From Drosophila pseudoobscura (lineage: Eukaryota > Arthropoda > Insecta > Diptera > Drosophilidae): a DNA stretch of 64,000 nt. Shown piece by piece: positions 10,487 to 21,161 of this stretch. The notes beneath the pieces were generated by a model that made no database searches, was not told the DNA's origin, and saw only the letters and a program-made list of their open reading frames with translations. The position numbers were made by a program, and so were the translations under genes. The stretch is taken from the NCBI RefSeq assembly GCF_009870125.1, contig NC_046683.1, forward strand, positions 35,231,869 through 35,295,868, in the 5' to 3' direction. Each line of letters opens with the position of its first letter. The stretch's first letter is position 1.

Positions 10487-11850
10487 TGTTACACTTGGCT
10501 TGTTTCCCAGAGGGCAACGCCGGCTAGCTGTCGACCCCAGAGCTGGGTAGTTCCCCTTGCCCGCCAAATGTAGACAAATATGGAGACATACTACTTCTCG
10601 GGACATCAAAACTAACAACAACCTAAAGACAAAGAAAATCATAAACAGACGGCTATCAATTGGGTGAAGCTTGGGTGTTATCGCTTCGCGCGCCTGCCCT
10701 ACCTGTGACCAAACACAACGTTCATTTTGGCCACCCCCTACTGGAACGGCTGCGGCTGGCCTAATCCACGGCTTACGCCACGCGTCCTCCGTCTATTTTA
10801 ATTTACTGCATCATGTTTCAATATATATCCATTTCATCTTTCTCATAAATAAATAGATATACGCAAAATTATCACTAACGAAAAAGAAACACCAAAACGT
10901 TCGCACACAGGCAAACAAGGAAATAACTGCTGAAATTTCGTTCAACCAACAGGGATACCCTCACCCATACGTAATGGAACATGTGTAGACGAGTGGATCC
11001 AGTTTTATGTGAGTTAATTTAACTAGGGCCTTTACGGAGACTTAACCTACCAAGAGCTCTTGTTAAGGGTCCCCGTGACATAAACAATAAGCAATAATGA
11101 GATTTCCACAAATCGCTCGACCAAAGACGGTGGACTGTCGGGATCCCCGCGTCACCCACTAAGGGTTAATCTTCTGGAACTGAACAGCTGATTGCAGATT
11201 TCTGTTCGTGAACGGTGTTAGTGTTTTTACATATTTAGTTCAATGGCCAAGATGTTACGTTAAACGGTTTAAGCTAATAATAAATACTAAATAATAAATA
11301 TATAAAGGACAACACACGGAACAAAATAACATTTAATGTGGAACGGTGTTTGGAGTGTGGATTATGTTTTTTGTAGGTTCAAAAGACCGGCCGTGGCCGG
11401 TCAGCCCTAAATGTATATAGGCCCGTGTATACGTGTGCGCGTGCATGTGTGTAAATAGGGTTTCGGGGCTTCTACGTGGTGCATGATGCGATGCAACGAT
11501 CGTGCAATGTGGCTAGGATCGCCCTGGCAGCTAAATTGTCCTCTTTCACCCCCCCCCCCCCCCCCCCCACCACCCTTCACACGTCGCGCGCTTCTTGGCT
11601 CACACACGCGCAACTGGAGCGAACTCACTCAGGTTCACGTTGGACAGTCTTCTTCTCTGTCGTCGAATTTCTCGAACTCCAGTGTTTCTCTCCAGGAAAC
11701 CTTCTGGCCCGGTTCTGGTGGCTGTATTCCTTGCCGGCTGTGAGTAAAATTTCCTGCATTACAACCTATTAGCACGACCGCCTTTTTCTGTATTCACTTC
11801 AAACTTTCTGTTTTAAGCACAAAATTTCAAACACGCCGGCGTGCCCTGCA
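10487..11850 (-). repeat. Gypsy LTR, type 1 on both sides of the switch point, shared by copies B and C
   Basis: This LTR is about 1364 bp. On the minus strand it starts TGCAGGGCACG just after the purine run GGCAGAAGAA (11851-11860) and ends GTGTAACA next to the primer-binding site. It serves as the 3' LTR of copy C (to the right) and the 5' LTR of copy B (to the left), as expected after LTR-LTR recombination. A C-tract of about 23 bases lies near 11551-11573 (G-tract on the sense strand). An alternative right edge at 11829 (TGAAATTTTG) is possible, because the copy ending at 59997 stops there. Confidence 0.85.
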
Positions 11851-11860
11851 TTCTTCTGCC
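11851..11860 (-). promoter_or_regulatory. Polypurine tract candidate (copy C)
   Basis: The minus strand reads GGCAGAAGAA directly before the LTR start TGCAGGG, 30 bases after the pol stop codon. The identical arrangement occurs at 52647-52656. Confidence 0.6.
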
Positions 11861-11890
11861 ACGCCCAACGTAGGCCACACCCACACCTAA

Positions 11891-13399
11891 CTACATTCTC
11901 AGGTCTTTGGCATGGTACACTCCTATGGGACGGCCGTTAAGGTCCTCCAGAGCATACGCGTTCTCTCCTACTGGCTTGACTACCCGGCATCGGATGAATT
12001 TGCGCGCGAACTTGGCATTAAAGCCTTTGCCGAAGTCACTAAGGACAAAATTTCGGCGGAATACCTCTTGTCCCGGCCTCGCGTAGAACACCCGAGCTCG
12101 CTGGTTATACCTTACCCTACTACGCTCGTATGCCTGATGTAAACTATCGCGAATCCTCTCTTGGATGAGTTGTCGCTTGTCCTGACCCTCCAGCAGCGTA
12201 ATGTAATGCTCACCGATTGACCGCAGTCGCTTTGCCAGCTTGTAGCATGACCCATGCAAATACATTTGCTGCCCGAAGACTGCAAAGATTGGTGTTACGC
12301 CTGTCGCCTCGTGAACCGAGTTCCTAATAGCCAGTTCTATCTCCGGCAGATGCGCATCCCAATCCCGGTGATCGTCCTCCAGATACGCCCGAATCGCGCT
12401 GAGTACTGTGCGATTTACGCGTTCGGCTGCGTTACTCTGCGGAGAATACACTGGCGTCCTCATATGAGTGACTCCGAATGCATCGATCATCTCCTTAAAA
12501 GTTTTTGAGACGAACTGAGCCCCATTGTCCGAGTGAATCATCTCCGGCACTTCAAACTTGTAAAACAACTCGTGAACGAGGAATCTTACAACTTTCTTTG
12601 CTGTGGCCTTGGTCATGGTCTTTAGGAATGTGAACTTAGAGAACTGGTCAACTACAATAAATATCCACGCCTGACCGTTCTTTGACCGCAGATATTTGCC
12701 CAAAAAATCCATATAAAGTTTTTGGAACGGGATCCCGGCCTGCATCCGATAATTCGACGCTTTCGACTCCTTGCACACGGTGCACCGTCGGATATAATCC
12801 CGCACCTCTATCGCCATGTTCGGCCAGTAAAACTGCCTACGAAATAAGTGCAAGGTTTTCGCGATTCCTCCGTGCGCTGTCTTCTCTTCCGAATGTGCTT
12901 TGTCTATCAACGCGGCCGTCAACGAACTCGGAACCCACAATTTCCAGACGGAGCCGTCCAGTTGATCGTCAAGTCGTTCACAGCGCATGCGCTTGAATAT
13001 CATGCCATCAACAATCTGGAGATCAGGTAAGCGGTCTTGATTCTCTGTGATTTCCTTCCTTAACTCCTGATATTCCCCAGATTCAAACTCCACCGTTTCA
13101 AAACCCAGGATATTACTCGGATCCACTTCAAACTCTTCAATACTGCGCGACAATGTACCTGCCACTACATTGTCCACTCCTTTTCGGTGTTCTATGCCGA
13201 AATCGAAGGCCTGCAGTTGAAGGGACCAACGAGTTAAGCGACCATCCAGGTTTTTCATGGTCATGAGCCACTTGAGACTGGCGTGGTCAGCAATGACTGT
13301 AAACGGCATAATCTCTACGTGTGGACGGAACTTTAGGATCGCCATTAGGGCTGCCTGAGACACTCCTTCTCTGTCATCGAGTAGTTTTTTTGCTGACAA
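11891..13399 (-). pseudogene. pol: Gypsy pol C-terminal half: RNase H end and integrase (copy C)
   Basis: The 502-codon frame ends at a natural TAG 40 bases from the LTR. Integrase zinc residues H169, H176, C206 and C209 and catalytic D231, D291 and E326 are intact. The C-terminal module (RKFIRCRVVKPVGENAYALEDL...VYHAKDLRM) resembles the GPY/F or SH3-like tail of Gypsy integrases. The frame begins in a frameshifted stretch (MSAKKLLDDREGV) before VSQAALMAILKFRP, so it is not the start of a protein. Intact integrase beside an LTR and polypurine tract makes this the 3' part of a once mobile element. Confidence 0.9.
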
Positions 13400-14279
13400 T
13401 TTAGTTTGGCAGAGAAAAACGCTATGGGCCTCTCGTTCTGCTCGTCATCCAGTTGGAAGAGTACGGTTTCAACCCCATAATGTGAGGCGTCGCACTGTAT
13501 GTAGAAGTGCCGCTTGAAATCCGCGTGTACCAAGACTGGTGCCGAGGTGAGTGCAGCTTTTAGCTCCCCCATGGCTCGTTTTGCCTCCTCCGTCAATTTA
13601 AACTTTCCATTTCCCGACTTTTTCAGGGCTCTGTGAGCGGACCGGCCATCTCAGCATAGTTTTTCATAAAGCGCCGGTACCAGCCCGCAGTTTCCAGGAA
13701 ACTACGCAATTCTCGTAAAGGCGTAAAATGGCCGACACACGATGCGGATCCATCTTCAGCGCTCCTCCTCCCACTATAAATCCCAGGTATTTAATGTTTT
13801 TATAGCAAAAATGAGATTTGCTCAGCCCTATCGTTAAATTTGCTTCTCGTAGACGCTCGGCAACCTGTCGCAGAATCTTCACGTGCGTTTGGAAGTCCTC
13901 AGCTATTATCAGCAAGTCGTCGAGATACGCATAGACGTTTGAACGCATCTCAACCGGAATCACCTTATCGACCAGTCTACATAGGCGTTGTGCGGCGTTG
14001 CAGAGACCAAAGGGCATCATACGGAACTGGTACAGAGGCCGTCCCGGCACCGTGAACGCCGTATATCCTCGACTCTGCTAGTCCAGCTCGATTTGCCAAA
14101 AAGCGAATTTTAAGTCGACGCTGGAGATATATATCGTCTGATCGAGACGCTACAATATCCCCTCGATGCTAGGAAATGGGTAAGCGTCCTTGATGGTTAC
14201 TTTGTTGAGCTTTCGGGCATCGAGACAGAAACGATTTTTGCCCGGCCTTCGCACCACGGTGGTACGGTTGCTCCACGGA
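13345..14279 (-). pseudogene. pol: Gypsy RT and RNase H N-terminal part (copy C)
   Basis: RT fingers (14150-14279, from SPWSNRTTVV), a TAG after EGIL, a TAG after IELD, then the palm frame 13664-14050 with MPFGLCNAAQRL and the catalytic YLDD box (YAYLDDLLIIAED). Here the 224 bp missing from the tandem units is present. A 2-bp loss near 13629 and a loss of about 16 bp near 13715 (the latter shared with the tandem units) break the path into the connection and RNase H start (13345-13596). Confidence 0.87.
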
Positions 14280-14576
14280 CTACTCCTGCAACACCCGACT
14301 AATCGAGTCAGTGTTCGCTGCCCTGTGTGTCGCATGAGCCAACGATACGTTGACTGCTGATGCCAGTTCGGAAGCAAGCGTGGGTGTAGGATCGGACATT
14401 GGCCATTCTTCTGACCTGGCCTGGACCGGTGTTCTCGGCAACCCACCCACAGCTCCAAGTTCCTCCCGATCTTGATCAAACATCGCCCCTGACACTTCTC
14501 CTATCTGGTCCACTGTTTTGTTTACGCGTGATCGCGTATGATACTGTCGACTACCCCCTTCTTGTGGCATCTGCAC
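14280..14576 (-). pseudogene. gag: Gypsy gag N-terminal stub fused to RT (copy C)
   Basis: The frame opens with the native Gag start MQMPQEGGSR and runs about 98 residues to RVLQE, where it is joined at 14279/14280 to RT (SPWSNRTTVV). The rest of Gag and all of protease are deleted, about 2 kb compared with 52687-57456. A second frame across the joint (14150-14479) is a by-product. Confidence 0.88.
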
Positions 14577-15733
14577 CGAGCAACACCAATCCTAAAAAAA
14601 AAGCAAACTCCTAAACTAAGATAATATATATAAATAAACAAATAAATACCCAAAGAAATAACTAGCAAAAATAAATAACACCACGCTTCGGACCAATAAA
14701 TACTCCGATAAATAAATAAATAAATACCGATATAAATATTGCGCCAACTAGCGCCGTTAACGAGATATATGCAATTAAATATTTGAATAAATAAATAATA
14801 ACATACGACACTCAAACTTCAAGCACATTCAACACAACACAAAACCTAACAACAAAAATTCCTAACAGTTCTTCTTCTTCTTACAAGACTCATTAAGAGG
14901 GGGACACGTGACTAGCCGGGACCAGTAACTGCTCCAGTTTCTGCGCTCCACTTGACAATCGCCCTACGGATATCCTACAATTACGAACACCACCTTTGTG
15001 TGGCCTGTCATCTACTATAGTCATCGCTCTAAGCGGTGGCCGATAAACGAGAAGCCTCACGGTGCATGAGCTCACTTTGCTTGTGATTTGTTCCTGCCAT
15101 CCATCATACCGATCTGCCATGACAACAGATGCATCGCGGGTTGGGTTTACGACTCCCGGGCCACCTACTCCTCACCACATCTCGGCAGACAGACAACAGG
15201 TTCGAAACACGAAAGCGGCTTTGTTTTAAACAAACAGGTGCGAAACTAAAATGAACATTTACCTACATGACTTACTCTAACTTATTCCAATATCACATTC
15301 CATCACAGATTTATTCGATATCACAGTCCACCAGGCAATGTGTCCGCCGCAAACTCCCTGTCCATTTTTTTGTTGAACGGCAGTGACTTACGTTCACTTG
15401 CGACATCGAATAGCGACAAAATGTTCAACTGTAATTCGTAAGTCCCTATCACATATTTTATATTTCCGTTAACTGCCTCCGTCTATCCATCCCTAGCATC
15501 AATCACCCCGCGCCATTAAGGACCAGCTTTACGCTTACCTTAAGCCTGCAGCAGCGACTTCTGCCGGGACAGCTAAACTGCACTTCGCAAGCTGTCGTCT
15601 TCTCCAAAAAATTTATTTATTTTTTTCATTCCCCGCATCTGCCTTTACCAGCCCGAGTGACTTTTGTTGTAATACCACCCGAACCTGCGTCAGTCCAGAT
15701 GCATGCGGATTCGAAAATAAATTGGGCGCCATT
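14577..15733 (-). other. Gypsy 5' leader and primer-binding site (copy C)
   Basis: The leader is colinear with 9351-10486, with (TAAA)-rich stretches near 14630-14790. The primer-binding site lies at about 15713-15731 (TGGCGCCC on the minus strand), two bases from the LTR. Confidence 0.75.
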
Positions 15734-16900
15734 TGTTACACTTGGCTTGTTTCCCAGAGGGCAACGCCGGCTAGCTGTCGACCCCAGAGCTGGGTAGTTC
15801 CCCTTGCCCGCCAAATGTAGACAAATATGGAGACATACTACTTCTCGGGACATCAAAACTAACAACAACCTAAAGACAAAGAAAATCATAAACAGACGGC
15901 TATCAATTGGGTGAAGCTTGGGTGTTATCGCTTCGCGCGCCTGCCCTACCTGTGACCAAACACAACGTTCATTTTGGCCACCCCCTACTGGAACGGCTGC
16001 GGCTGGCCTAATCCACGGCTTACGCCACGCGTCCTCCGTCTATTTTAATTTACTGCATCATGTTTCAATATATATCCATTTCATCTTTCTCATAAATAAA
16101 TAGATATACGCAAAATTATCACTAAGGAAAAAGAAACACCAAAACGTTCGACACACAGGCAAACAAGGAAATAACTGCTGAAATTTCGTTCAACCAACAG
16201 GGATACCCTCACCCATACGTAATGGAACATGTGTAGACGAGTGGATCCAGTTTTATGTGAGTTAATTTAACTAGGGCCTTTACGGAGACTTAACCTACCA
16301 AGAGCTCTTGTGCAGGGTCCCCGGAACATAAACAATAAACAATAAGGAGATTTCCACAAATCGCTCGACCAAATACGGTGGACTGACGGGACCCCCGCGT
16401 CACCCACTAAGGGTTAATCTGCTGGAACTGAACAGCTGATTGCAGATTTCTGTTCGTGAACGGTGTTGGTTTTTACATATTTAGTTCAATGGCCAAGTTG
16501 TTTTTTGTAAGTTCAAACGACGTGGGCGATCGCTGGCCGTGGCCGGTCAGCCCTAAATTTATACAGGTCCGTGTATACGTGTGCGCGTGTGTTTGTGTAA
16601 ATAGGGTTTCGGGGTTTCTACGTGGTGCATAAGACCAAATGTGTGGCACGCACTGGAAGGCGATGCAACGATCGTGCGATGTGGCTACGATCGCCCTGGC
16701 AGCTAAATCGTCCTCTTTCACCCCCTCCTTCACACGTCCCACGCTTCTTGGCTCACACACGCGCAACTGGAACGAACTCACTCAGGTTCACGTTGGACAG
16801 TCTTCTTCACTGCAGTCGACTTTCTCGAACTGCAGTTTTCCTCTCCAGGAAACCTTCTGGCCCGGTTCTGGTGGCTGTATTCCTTGCCGGCTGTGAGTAA
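15734..16900 (-). repeat. Gypsy LTR, mosaic (type 1 left, type 2 right), truncated
   Basis: The left part (15734 to about 16271) carries the variants of the LTR at 10487. From about 16321 it carries those of the LTR at 58612 (ACATAAACAATAAACAAT, ATCTGCTGG, AACGACGTGGGCGATCGC). About 140 bp are deleted near 16497. Homology stops at 16900 inside U3, where a DINE-1-like (GTCC)n tract begins, so about 110 outer bases are missing. Confidence 0.85.
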
Positions 16901-16987
16901 TATCCGTCTGGCCGTCTGTCCGTCCGTCCGTCCGTCCGTCCGTCCGTCTGTCTGTCCGTCCCTATCAGCGCCTAGTGCTCAAGGCTT
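16901..16987 (+). mobile_element. DINE-1/Helentron-like fragment with (GTCC/GTCT)n
   Basis: The GTCY microsatellite core is followed by CTATCAGCGCCTAGTGCTCAA, matching 61120-61170 in the full-length copy. It is cut on both sides, by the LTR at the left and by CR1 ORF1 sequence at the right. Confidence 0.75.
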
Positions 16988-18350
16988 TAATGAGCTGACC
17001 GTTGGCTTCAAAAACCAATACGATCGGCTCTTAGCCACGGATACCTATTTTAGCGATTTTTAACTGCTGATCTGCAAATGCTAACAGTCACTCAACCGCT
17101 CGTTGCCGTAAAACTGACTGCGACCAATCAAAGTGTGCAGCAGCTGATGTCGTTTGCCACTCCAAGGGCAACGACAGATGATACAAATACGGTAGCCGAC
17201 TTCATCACCTCGGCAGCATGCACACAGAAACGTCATTAGCGTCCGTGTCCGTCAAGTCCGCCAACTCCATAACTCTCCCATATTAAAATAAGACAAATGT
17301 GCCATCCTCATTTTCCCGTGCTACTTTCACCAGTTCAAAAAACTAACTTCCTCTCTTGTTGTACCTTTTCAGAATGGTAGAGGATTACGCAGTAAGCTCA
17401 GCACTCTTTTTCGGGAAAGTGTCGCATTTTCATCCCACGTTATTGTCCGAAGTTTTGGCAGGTCACAACTTTTAGAAATGAACGTTCGACTCGACGTGCT
17501 GGAGGGGTTATCATTAAAGTGAACTTAAGCTTTACGTCAGAACATTTCACAGTCCAGGCTAACAAAAAACTGGAATTCCTGTGTGTACGATTGATTCATT
17601 ATTTGCTCGTATACCACCTTCAATTTCTTCTCAATTTCTCAACCTTCTCAACTTACGAGCAGCATCTGTTTGTTTTAATAACTGTTTCTTCCCCGCTATC
17701 AGGTAAAGGTCATATGATAGTTCTTGGTGACTTCAGCTTGCCAAGTACTGTTTGGTCTAAACGAGTCTAATAACCTAGTGCCCTTTTCACGATATGACTT
17801 TGTTGACGGCTTGCTTGACCTGTCCATGTCTCAAGTCAACCATTTAACAAATTCTTTGGGTCGATTGCTTGATCTGTGCTTTGTATCGGATACTTCCATA
17901 GTGTCGCTCACCGGAGCCCTTCCGCTCAATATATCAAAGACGCCTACCATTCTACTTTTAAAGTATCGCTTGATAAAGGACCAACTGTATTGGATCGGTC
18001 GAGTAGGCTATCTGAACGTGTCCGCCGCTTTCGTAAGCTCGAAGCTTAATAAGCTTAATGTGAAACTTAATAACTTTATTACGGATTTTTATTTGTCCGA
18101 TCTGTACTCGTGTACTGATGTTTAGAGAGGCACACACAATTTTTACAGTGTACTTAACACATTTTTGTGTCCCGCTTTACTGCTCGACTAGATTTGGAAA
18201 ACCCTCTACACCAAAGAGTAATCCAGTCTAAAAAACTTAAAATCGAGACTATCTCGCTATATAAAAGCTCGGTCAGACTTTTCAGTTCTTAGTGCTCAAT
18301 GCTATAAGAACTACCTATATCGATGCAGGGTAAGTTTTTCACAGTACCCA
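16988..18350 (+). pseudogene. Degraded CR1-type LINE: ORF1 part and endonuclease
   Basis: Nucleotide similarity to 23605-25480 is clear but interrupted by many indels. The ORF1 part spans about 16988-17300. The endonuclease part spans about 17380-18130, with GLRSKLS-like and MIVLGDF-like coding traces (17710-17750) and FSRYDFVDGLLDLSMSQVNHL in frame at 17724-18125. Remnants of the EN-RT linker reach about 18345 before a BEL LTR fragment begins. Confidence 0.8.
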
Positions 18351-18615
18351 AAACAGCTATTGCCGCGCCGGGCAACGCCTTCGAATCCGGGGCCGTACGT
18401 TTGATAAGCCTCCCGCGTTTATTCTTCAAGTTTAGCTTTATTCAGGTGTTTCATTTACAAGAATCGGGGTAGGGGTATTAAAGTGTGGGGAGAGCGAGCT
18501 AAAAAACTTTTCGCCGCTTCCTCTCTTTTCGTTCTTGTTCTTCCTTGCCTTGCTTATGTCTGCCATTCGTCCACATTAACTTTGCTTAGTGCTGTGAATG
18601 TATGTGCTTACTCTA
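18351..18615 (-). repeat. BEL-1 LTR fragment
   Basis: The sequence matches 19380-19690 (shared GCCGCGCCGGGCAACGCC, GCCGTACGTTTG and GTTCTTGTTCTTCCTTGCC), with the U3 outer end missing. It sits between two CR1 pieces. Confidence 0.75.
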
Positions 18616-19090
18616 GTACTCTAGTAGACTGCTATTAGTAAACCTCCCATCCTTAGTTAATCGTAGAAAAATGCTTGGTGTTATATTATGCACTTGTTCA
18701 GGGGTGACATAGACAGCCCTGATCTGTTGAGCAGCATAAACTTCATGGTTCATATTAGACTTACTAGAAATTTTACACCGTTGTTCCTTCCGCTTTGTAG
18801 ATCGAATTATTCCTTGCATGAACCGTTTAGGGTCTCATGCTCGGATGATAATTCCCTCTAGCTTATTATATCCACCACTTAATCTCTTCCTCTTATTAAA
18901 TTACTGATCCTTACACACCTTCCTAGAAATTAGTATTTGTAGTGGTATTTGTATTTTGAATGCATGCCTAGTTCTCTTATTAATTTTAGTGCTAATTTTC
19001 CTCGAATATTAGTTAAATAGCTATCTTTCCTGCATACTGCCTTCTGTGCAGTAATTGCATCGCCTCTTGCAAGATGCAGTCTGACTAATG
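18616..19090 (+). mobile_element. CR1-type LINE 3' end fragment
   Basis: The sequence matches 26878-27483: the last RT codons (LLLVNLPSLVNR), the 3' UTR (GTAGATCGAATTATTCC) and the terminal GCAGTAATTGCATCGCCTC motif. Several small deletions are present. An antisense ORF at 18613-18819 is a shadow. Confidence 0.82.
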
Positions 19091-19373
19091 TAACAAAGCG
19101 TAGATATACGAATTTGAGCCTTTAAGAGATACTTCCTTCTGAGTTCCAAAGTATTCGTCTTCATAAACACTATTCAGTAAGCAAAGTTTGTTTTTTCATT
19201 GTTGGGACAGAAATATAAATAGCAACTTTGTGAAATAGGAAGGCCGTCGGAATCGGCCGATTATATAGCCATATCATATAGGTTCTACCTTTTTCCTGAT
19301 ATATATATCATGCTCTAAATTTATTCAGACTTAACTAACTTAAACAATTGATATATCATTTTGTTAAATTTGA
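19091..19373. other. Unassigned 280-bp spacer
   Basis: AT-rich, with no ORF or recognised repeat. It contains a perfect 12-base palindrome, AATCGGCCGATT, near 19252. Confidence 0.5.
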
Positions 19374-19728
19374 TGTAAAAACTATTATTGCCGCGCTGGG
19401 CAACGCCTCCAAATCTTGGGCCGTACGTTTGTTAAGCCTCCCGCGTTTAATAGGCCTCCCGTTGTTTATTCCTCAAGTCTTGGTTTTATTCAGGTGTGTT
19501 CAGTTACAAATATCGGGGCAGGGTATTAAATTAGCGGGGGAAGCGGGCTAAAAAACTAGTACCGCTTCAGTTTAGCTTTTCGCCGCTGCCTTTCTTTTCG
19601 TTCTTGTTCTTCCTTGCCTTGTCTATGGCTACCATTCGCCATGGTTAAGCCTTTGCTGAGTGCTATTAATGTTTGTGCTGTTAGGCGCAGTGATATTTAG
19701 AGCTGCCACTGCGGTTTCTGCCGTAACA
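19374..19728 (-). repeat. BEL-1 3' LTR
   Basis: The minus strand starts TGTTACGGCAG directly after a polypurine tract AAGGGGGGAA (19729-19738) and ends about 355 bp later at TTTTTACA. The polypurine tract on the pol side identifies it as the 3' LTR of the fragment at 19834-20310. Confidence 0.78.
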
Positions 19729-19833
19729 TTCCCCCCTTCGCAAACTTCGTCGCTTTTCGTGATGTTTGCCAAACTTCTGGTTAAGCCTTGGTTCATGGGT
19801 GGATTCGTTGTCTTCACGTCTAAATTGGAATGT

Positions 19834-20310
19834 TTAACTATCTGGACTGTTAGATGCAGTGCGGATTACCACGCTGCGGACGATCCCGTCCTTGGCTACT
19901 CGAAGGTCCATCATGATGCCTTTCCTCCACTGCACCTTGGGGCTTGTTTCGTCCGCTAGAACTACGACATCTCCGAGTTGGCTAGGGTTGATTGGAGATC
20001 CGTGCCATTTGGTTCGTGGCGTCAGGCACGGTAGGTATGCCATCAGCCATCGTTTTCTGAAGCTGTCCACGATCTGCCTTGCACGTTGTCGGACACGATT
20101 CTCTTGGGGACTCCTCGACGGGCATGAAGGCGTCTGTTGACTGGGAGTTTGCCAGCTCGATGTGTACTGCTCGCACGGTGAGGCACGTGAATAGTACTTC
20201 CCATCGTTTTTCGCGTGGTCTTCTTACGTTTACCTGCAGTGTTCCAAAGTAGTCGATACCTGTGTTCGTGAATGACAGTGTTAAGACCTTAAAAGAAAAG
20301 TTTAGAAATT
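19834..20310 (-). pseudogene. pol: BEL/Pao pol C-terminus: integrase core remnant and DUF5641-like domain
   Basis: On the minus strand an integrase segment (TGIDYFGTLQV, then TCLTVRAVHIELANS) is typical of BEL/Pao elements. After STDAF it is joined by an internal deletion and frame change to the C-terminal domain KRWLMAYLPCLT...GDVVVLADE...VQWRKGIMMDL...DGIVRSVVIRTA, which is the BEL/Pao-specific tail after integrase. The polypurine tract and LTR follow. The fragment ends abruptly at 20310 against the LTR of another BEL family. Confidence 0.82.
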
Positions 20311-20801
20311 TGTGAGTTAAGTTGTAAATTCAAACTAAATTGTATTCTTAAAATCAGAGGTAGGAGGTACAATTTGGTAGTCTATAATTATCGTTAGACC
20401 TACGCAGAGGATACACTTTACTGAGGGTGTCTATTTGAGTACATGCTTACATTAATTTTATTTTAGGACCGCATTTGTTAAGTGTTTTCTCCACTTGTGT
20501 TTTGTTGTCGTATTAATGGGTTACAGATCTCTGTTTACACCAGTGCAGTCATAACTTGTCTACTTTATGTTATTTCTTTAGAGATCGGTGTAGTTACATG
20601 AGTTTATGTGTACAATAATCTATTTATATTTAAACGTTCTGCAAGGGGCCGAAAGTGGCATTGTATTGACGATATGTTCATGTTTGAACATTCTGCAAAG
20701 GGCCGAAAGTGGCATTGTTTGTATTTTGATTCTTGTGAACCTTTTTGTGCACATTTTCTTTATAGCTATAATTACAATTAAAGATAATCATTTACAGTCT
20801 A
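20311..20801 (-). repeat. BEL-2 LTR (3' LTR), approximate
   Basis: The left edge TGTGAGTTAAG aligns with 60367. The segment contains two imperfect copies of a motif around TCTGCAAGGGGCCGAAAGTG (20637 and 20691). The right edge next to the env-like stop is not sharply defined. Confidence 0.6.
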
Positions 20802-21161
20802 TTACAGTGGGTAGGGAAGTGCTATCGCTTGCAGTCTTCGTGCTACTTTAATTCTTCTTATGGCATAGATTATTAATATTATCATTATTATGATTCCGAT
20901 AATCAAGGCCGCATGTCCAGATACATGATGGAACTTAAGTCCTTTTAAGTCATGATGACCTTCTTTTAACAATTTTATTTCGTTTCTTAACTTATCCATT
21001 TCTTCTGTATGGTTAATTAATGGTACTGTTAATGGATTCCAAACAATTTTTTTACTTATATAAAGGATGAAATTGGCTCGTAGCTTTCTGTTTAAATACT
21101 GTGATGAGGTACTAGTAGCCCATAAACTCATAGCCCATAAACTCATAGCCCATAAACTCAA
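20802..21161 (-). pseudogene. BEL-2 env-like C-terminal part with transmembrane anchor
   Basis: The 119-codon frame has a membrane-proximal heptad-like stretch (EEMDKLRNEIKLLKEG), a hydrophobic anchor (ALIIGIIIMIILIIYAI, residues about 85-101) and a short basic tail. The same domain recurs at 62011-62323. It overlaps the end of the 21112-22368 frame in a different frame, so one Env protein has been split by a frameshift in the short-repeat region. It resembles the env-like ORF of roo/BEL elements by position and layout. Confidence 0.75.

Noticed and set aside
10379..10642. 87-codon minus-strand ORF repeated at 15626-15889
   Set aside because: It spans the LTR end, primer-binding site and leader, and is repeated only because the LTRs are.
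11476..11772. Proline-rich ORFs over the C-tract (also 52273-52543)
   Set aside because: The poly-proline comes from the homopolymer inside the LTR U3; there is no domain, and the frame depends on tract length.
16905..16960. Short regularly spaced (GTCC)n considered as a CRISPR-like or satellite array
   Set aside because: It is the microsatellite core of a DINE-1-like element, with the same flanks as 22558 and 61121.
18613..18819. Minus-strand 68-codon ORF (also 40741-40956)
   Set aside because: It is the reverse complement of the CR1 RT C-terminus.
19834..19959. Plus-strand frames across the BEL-1 pol tail (19660-19959, 19859-20140)
   Set aside because: They are antisense to the integrase/DUF5641 coding and show no domain.
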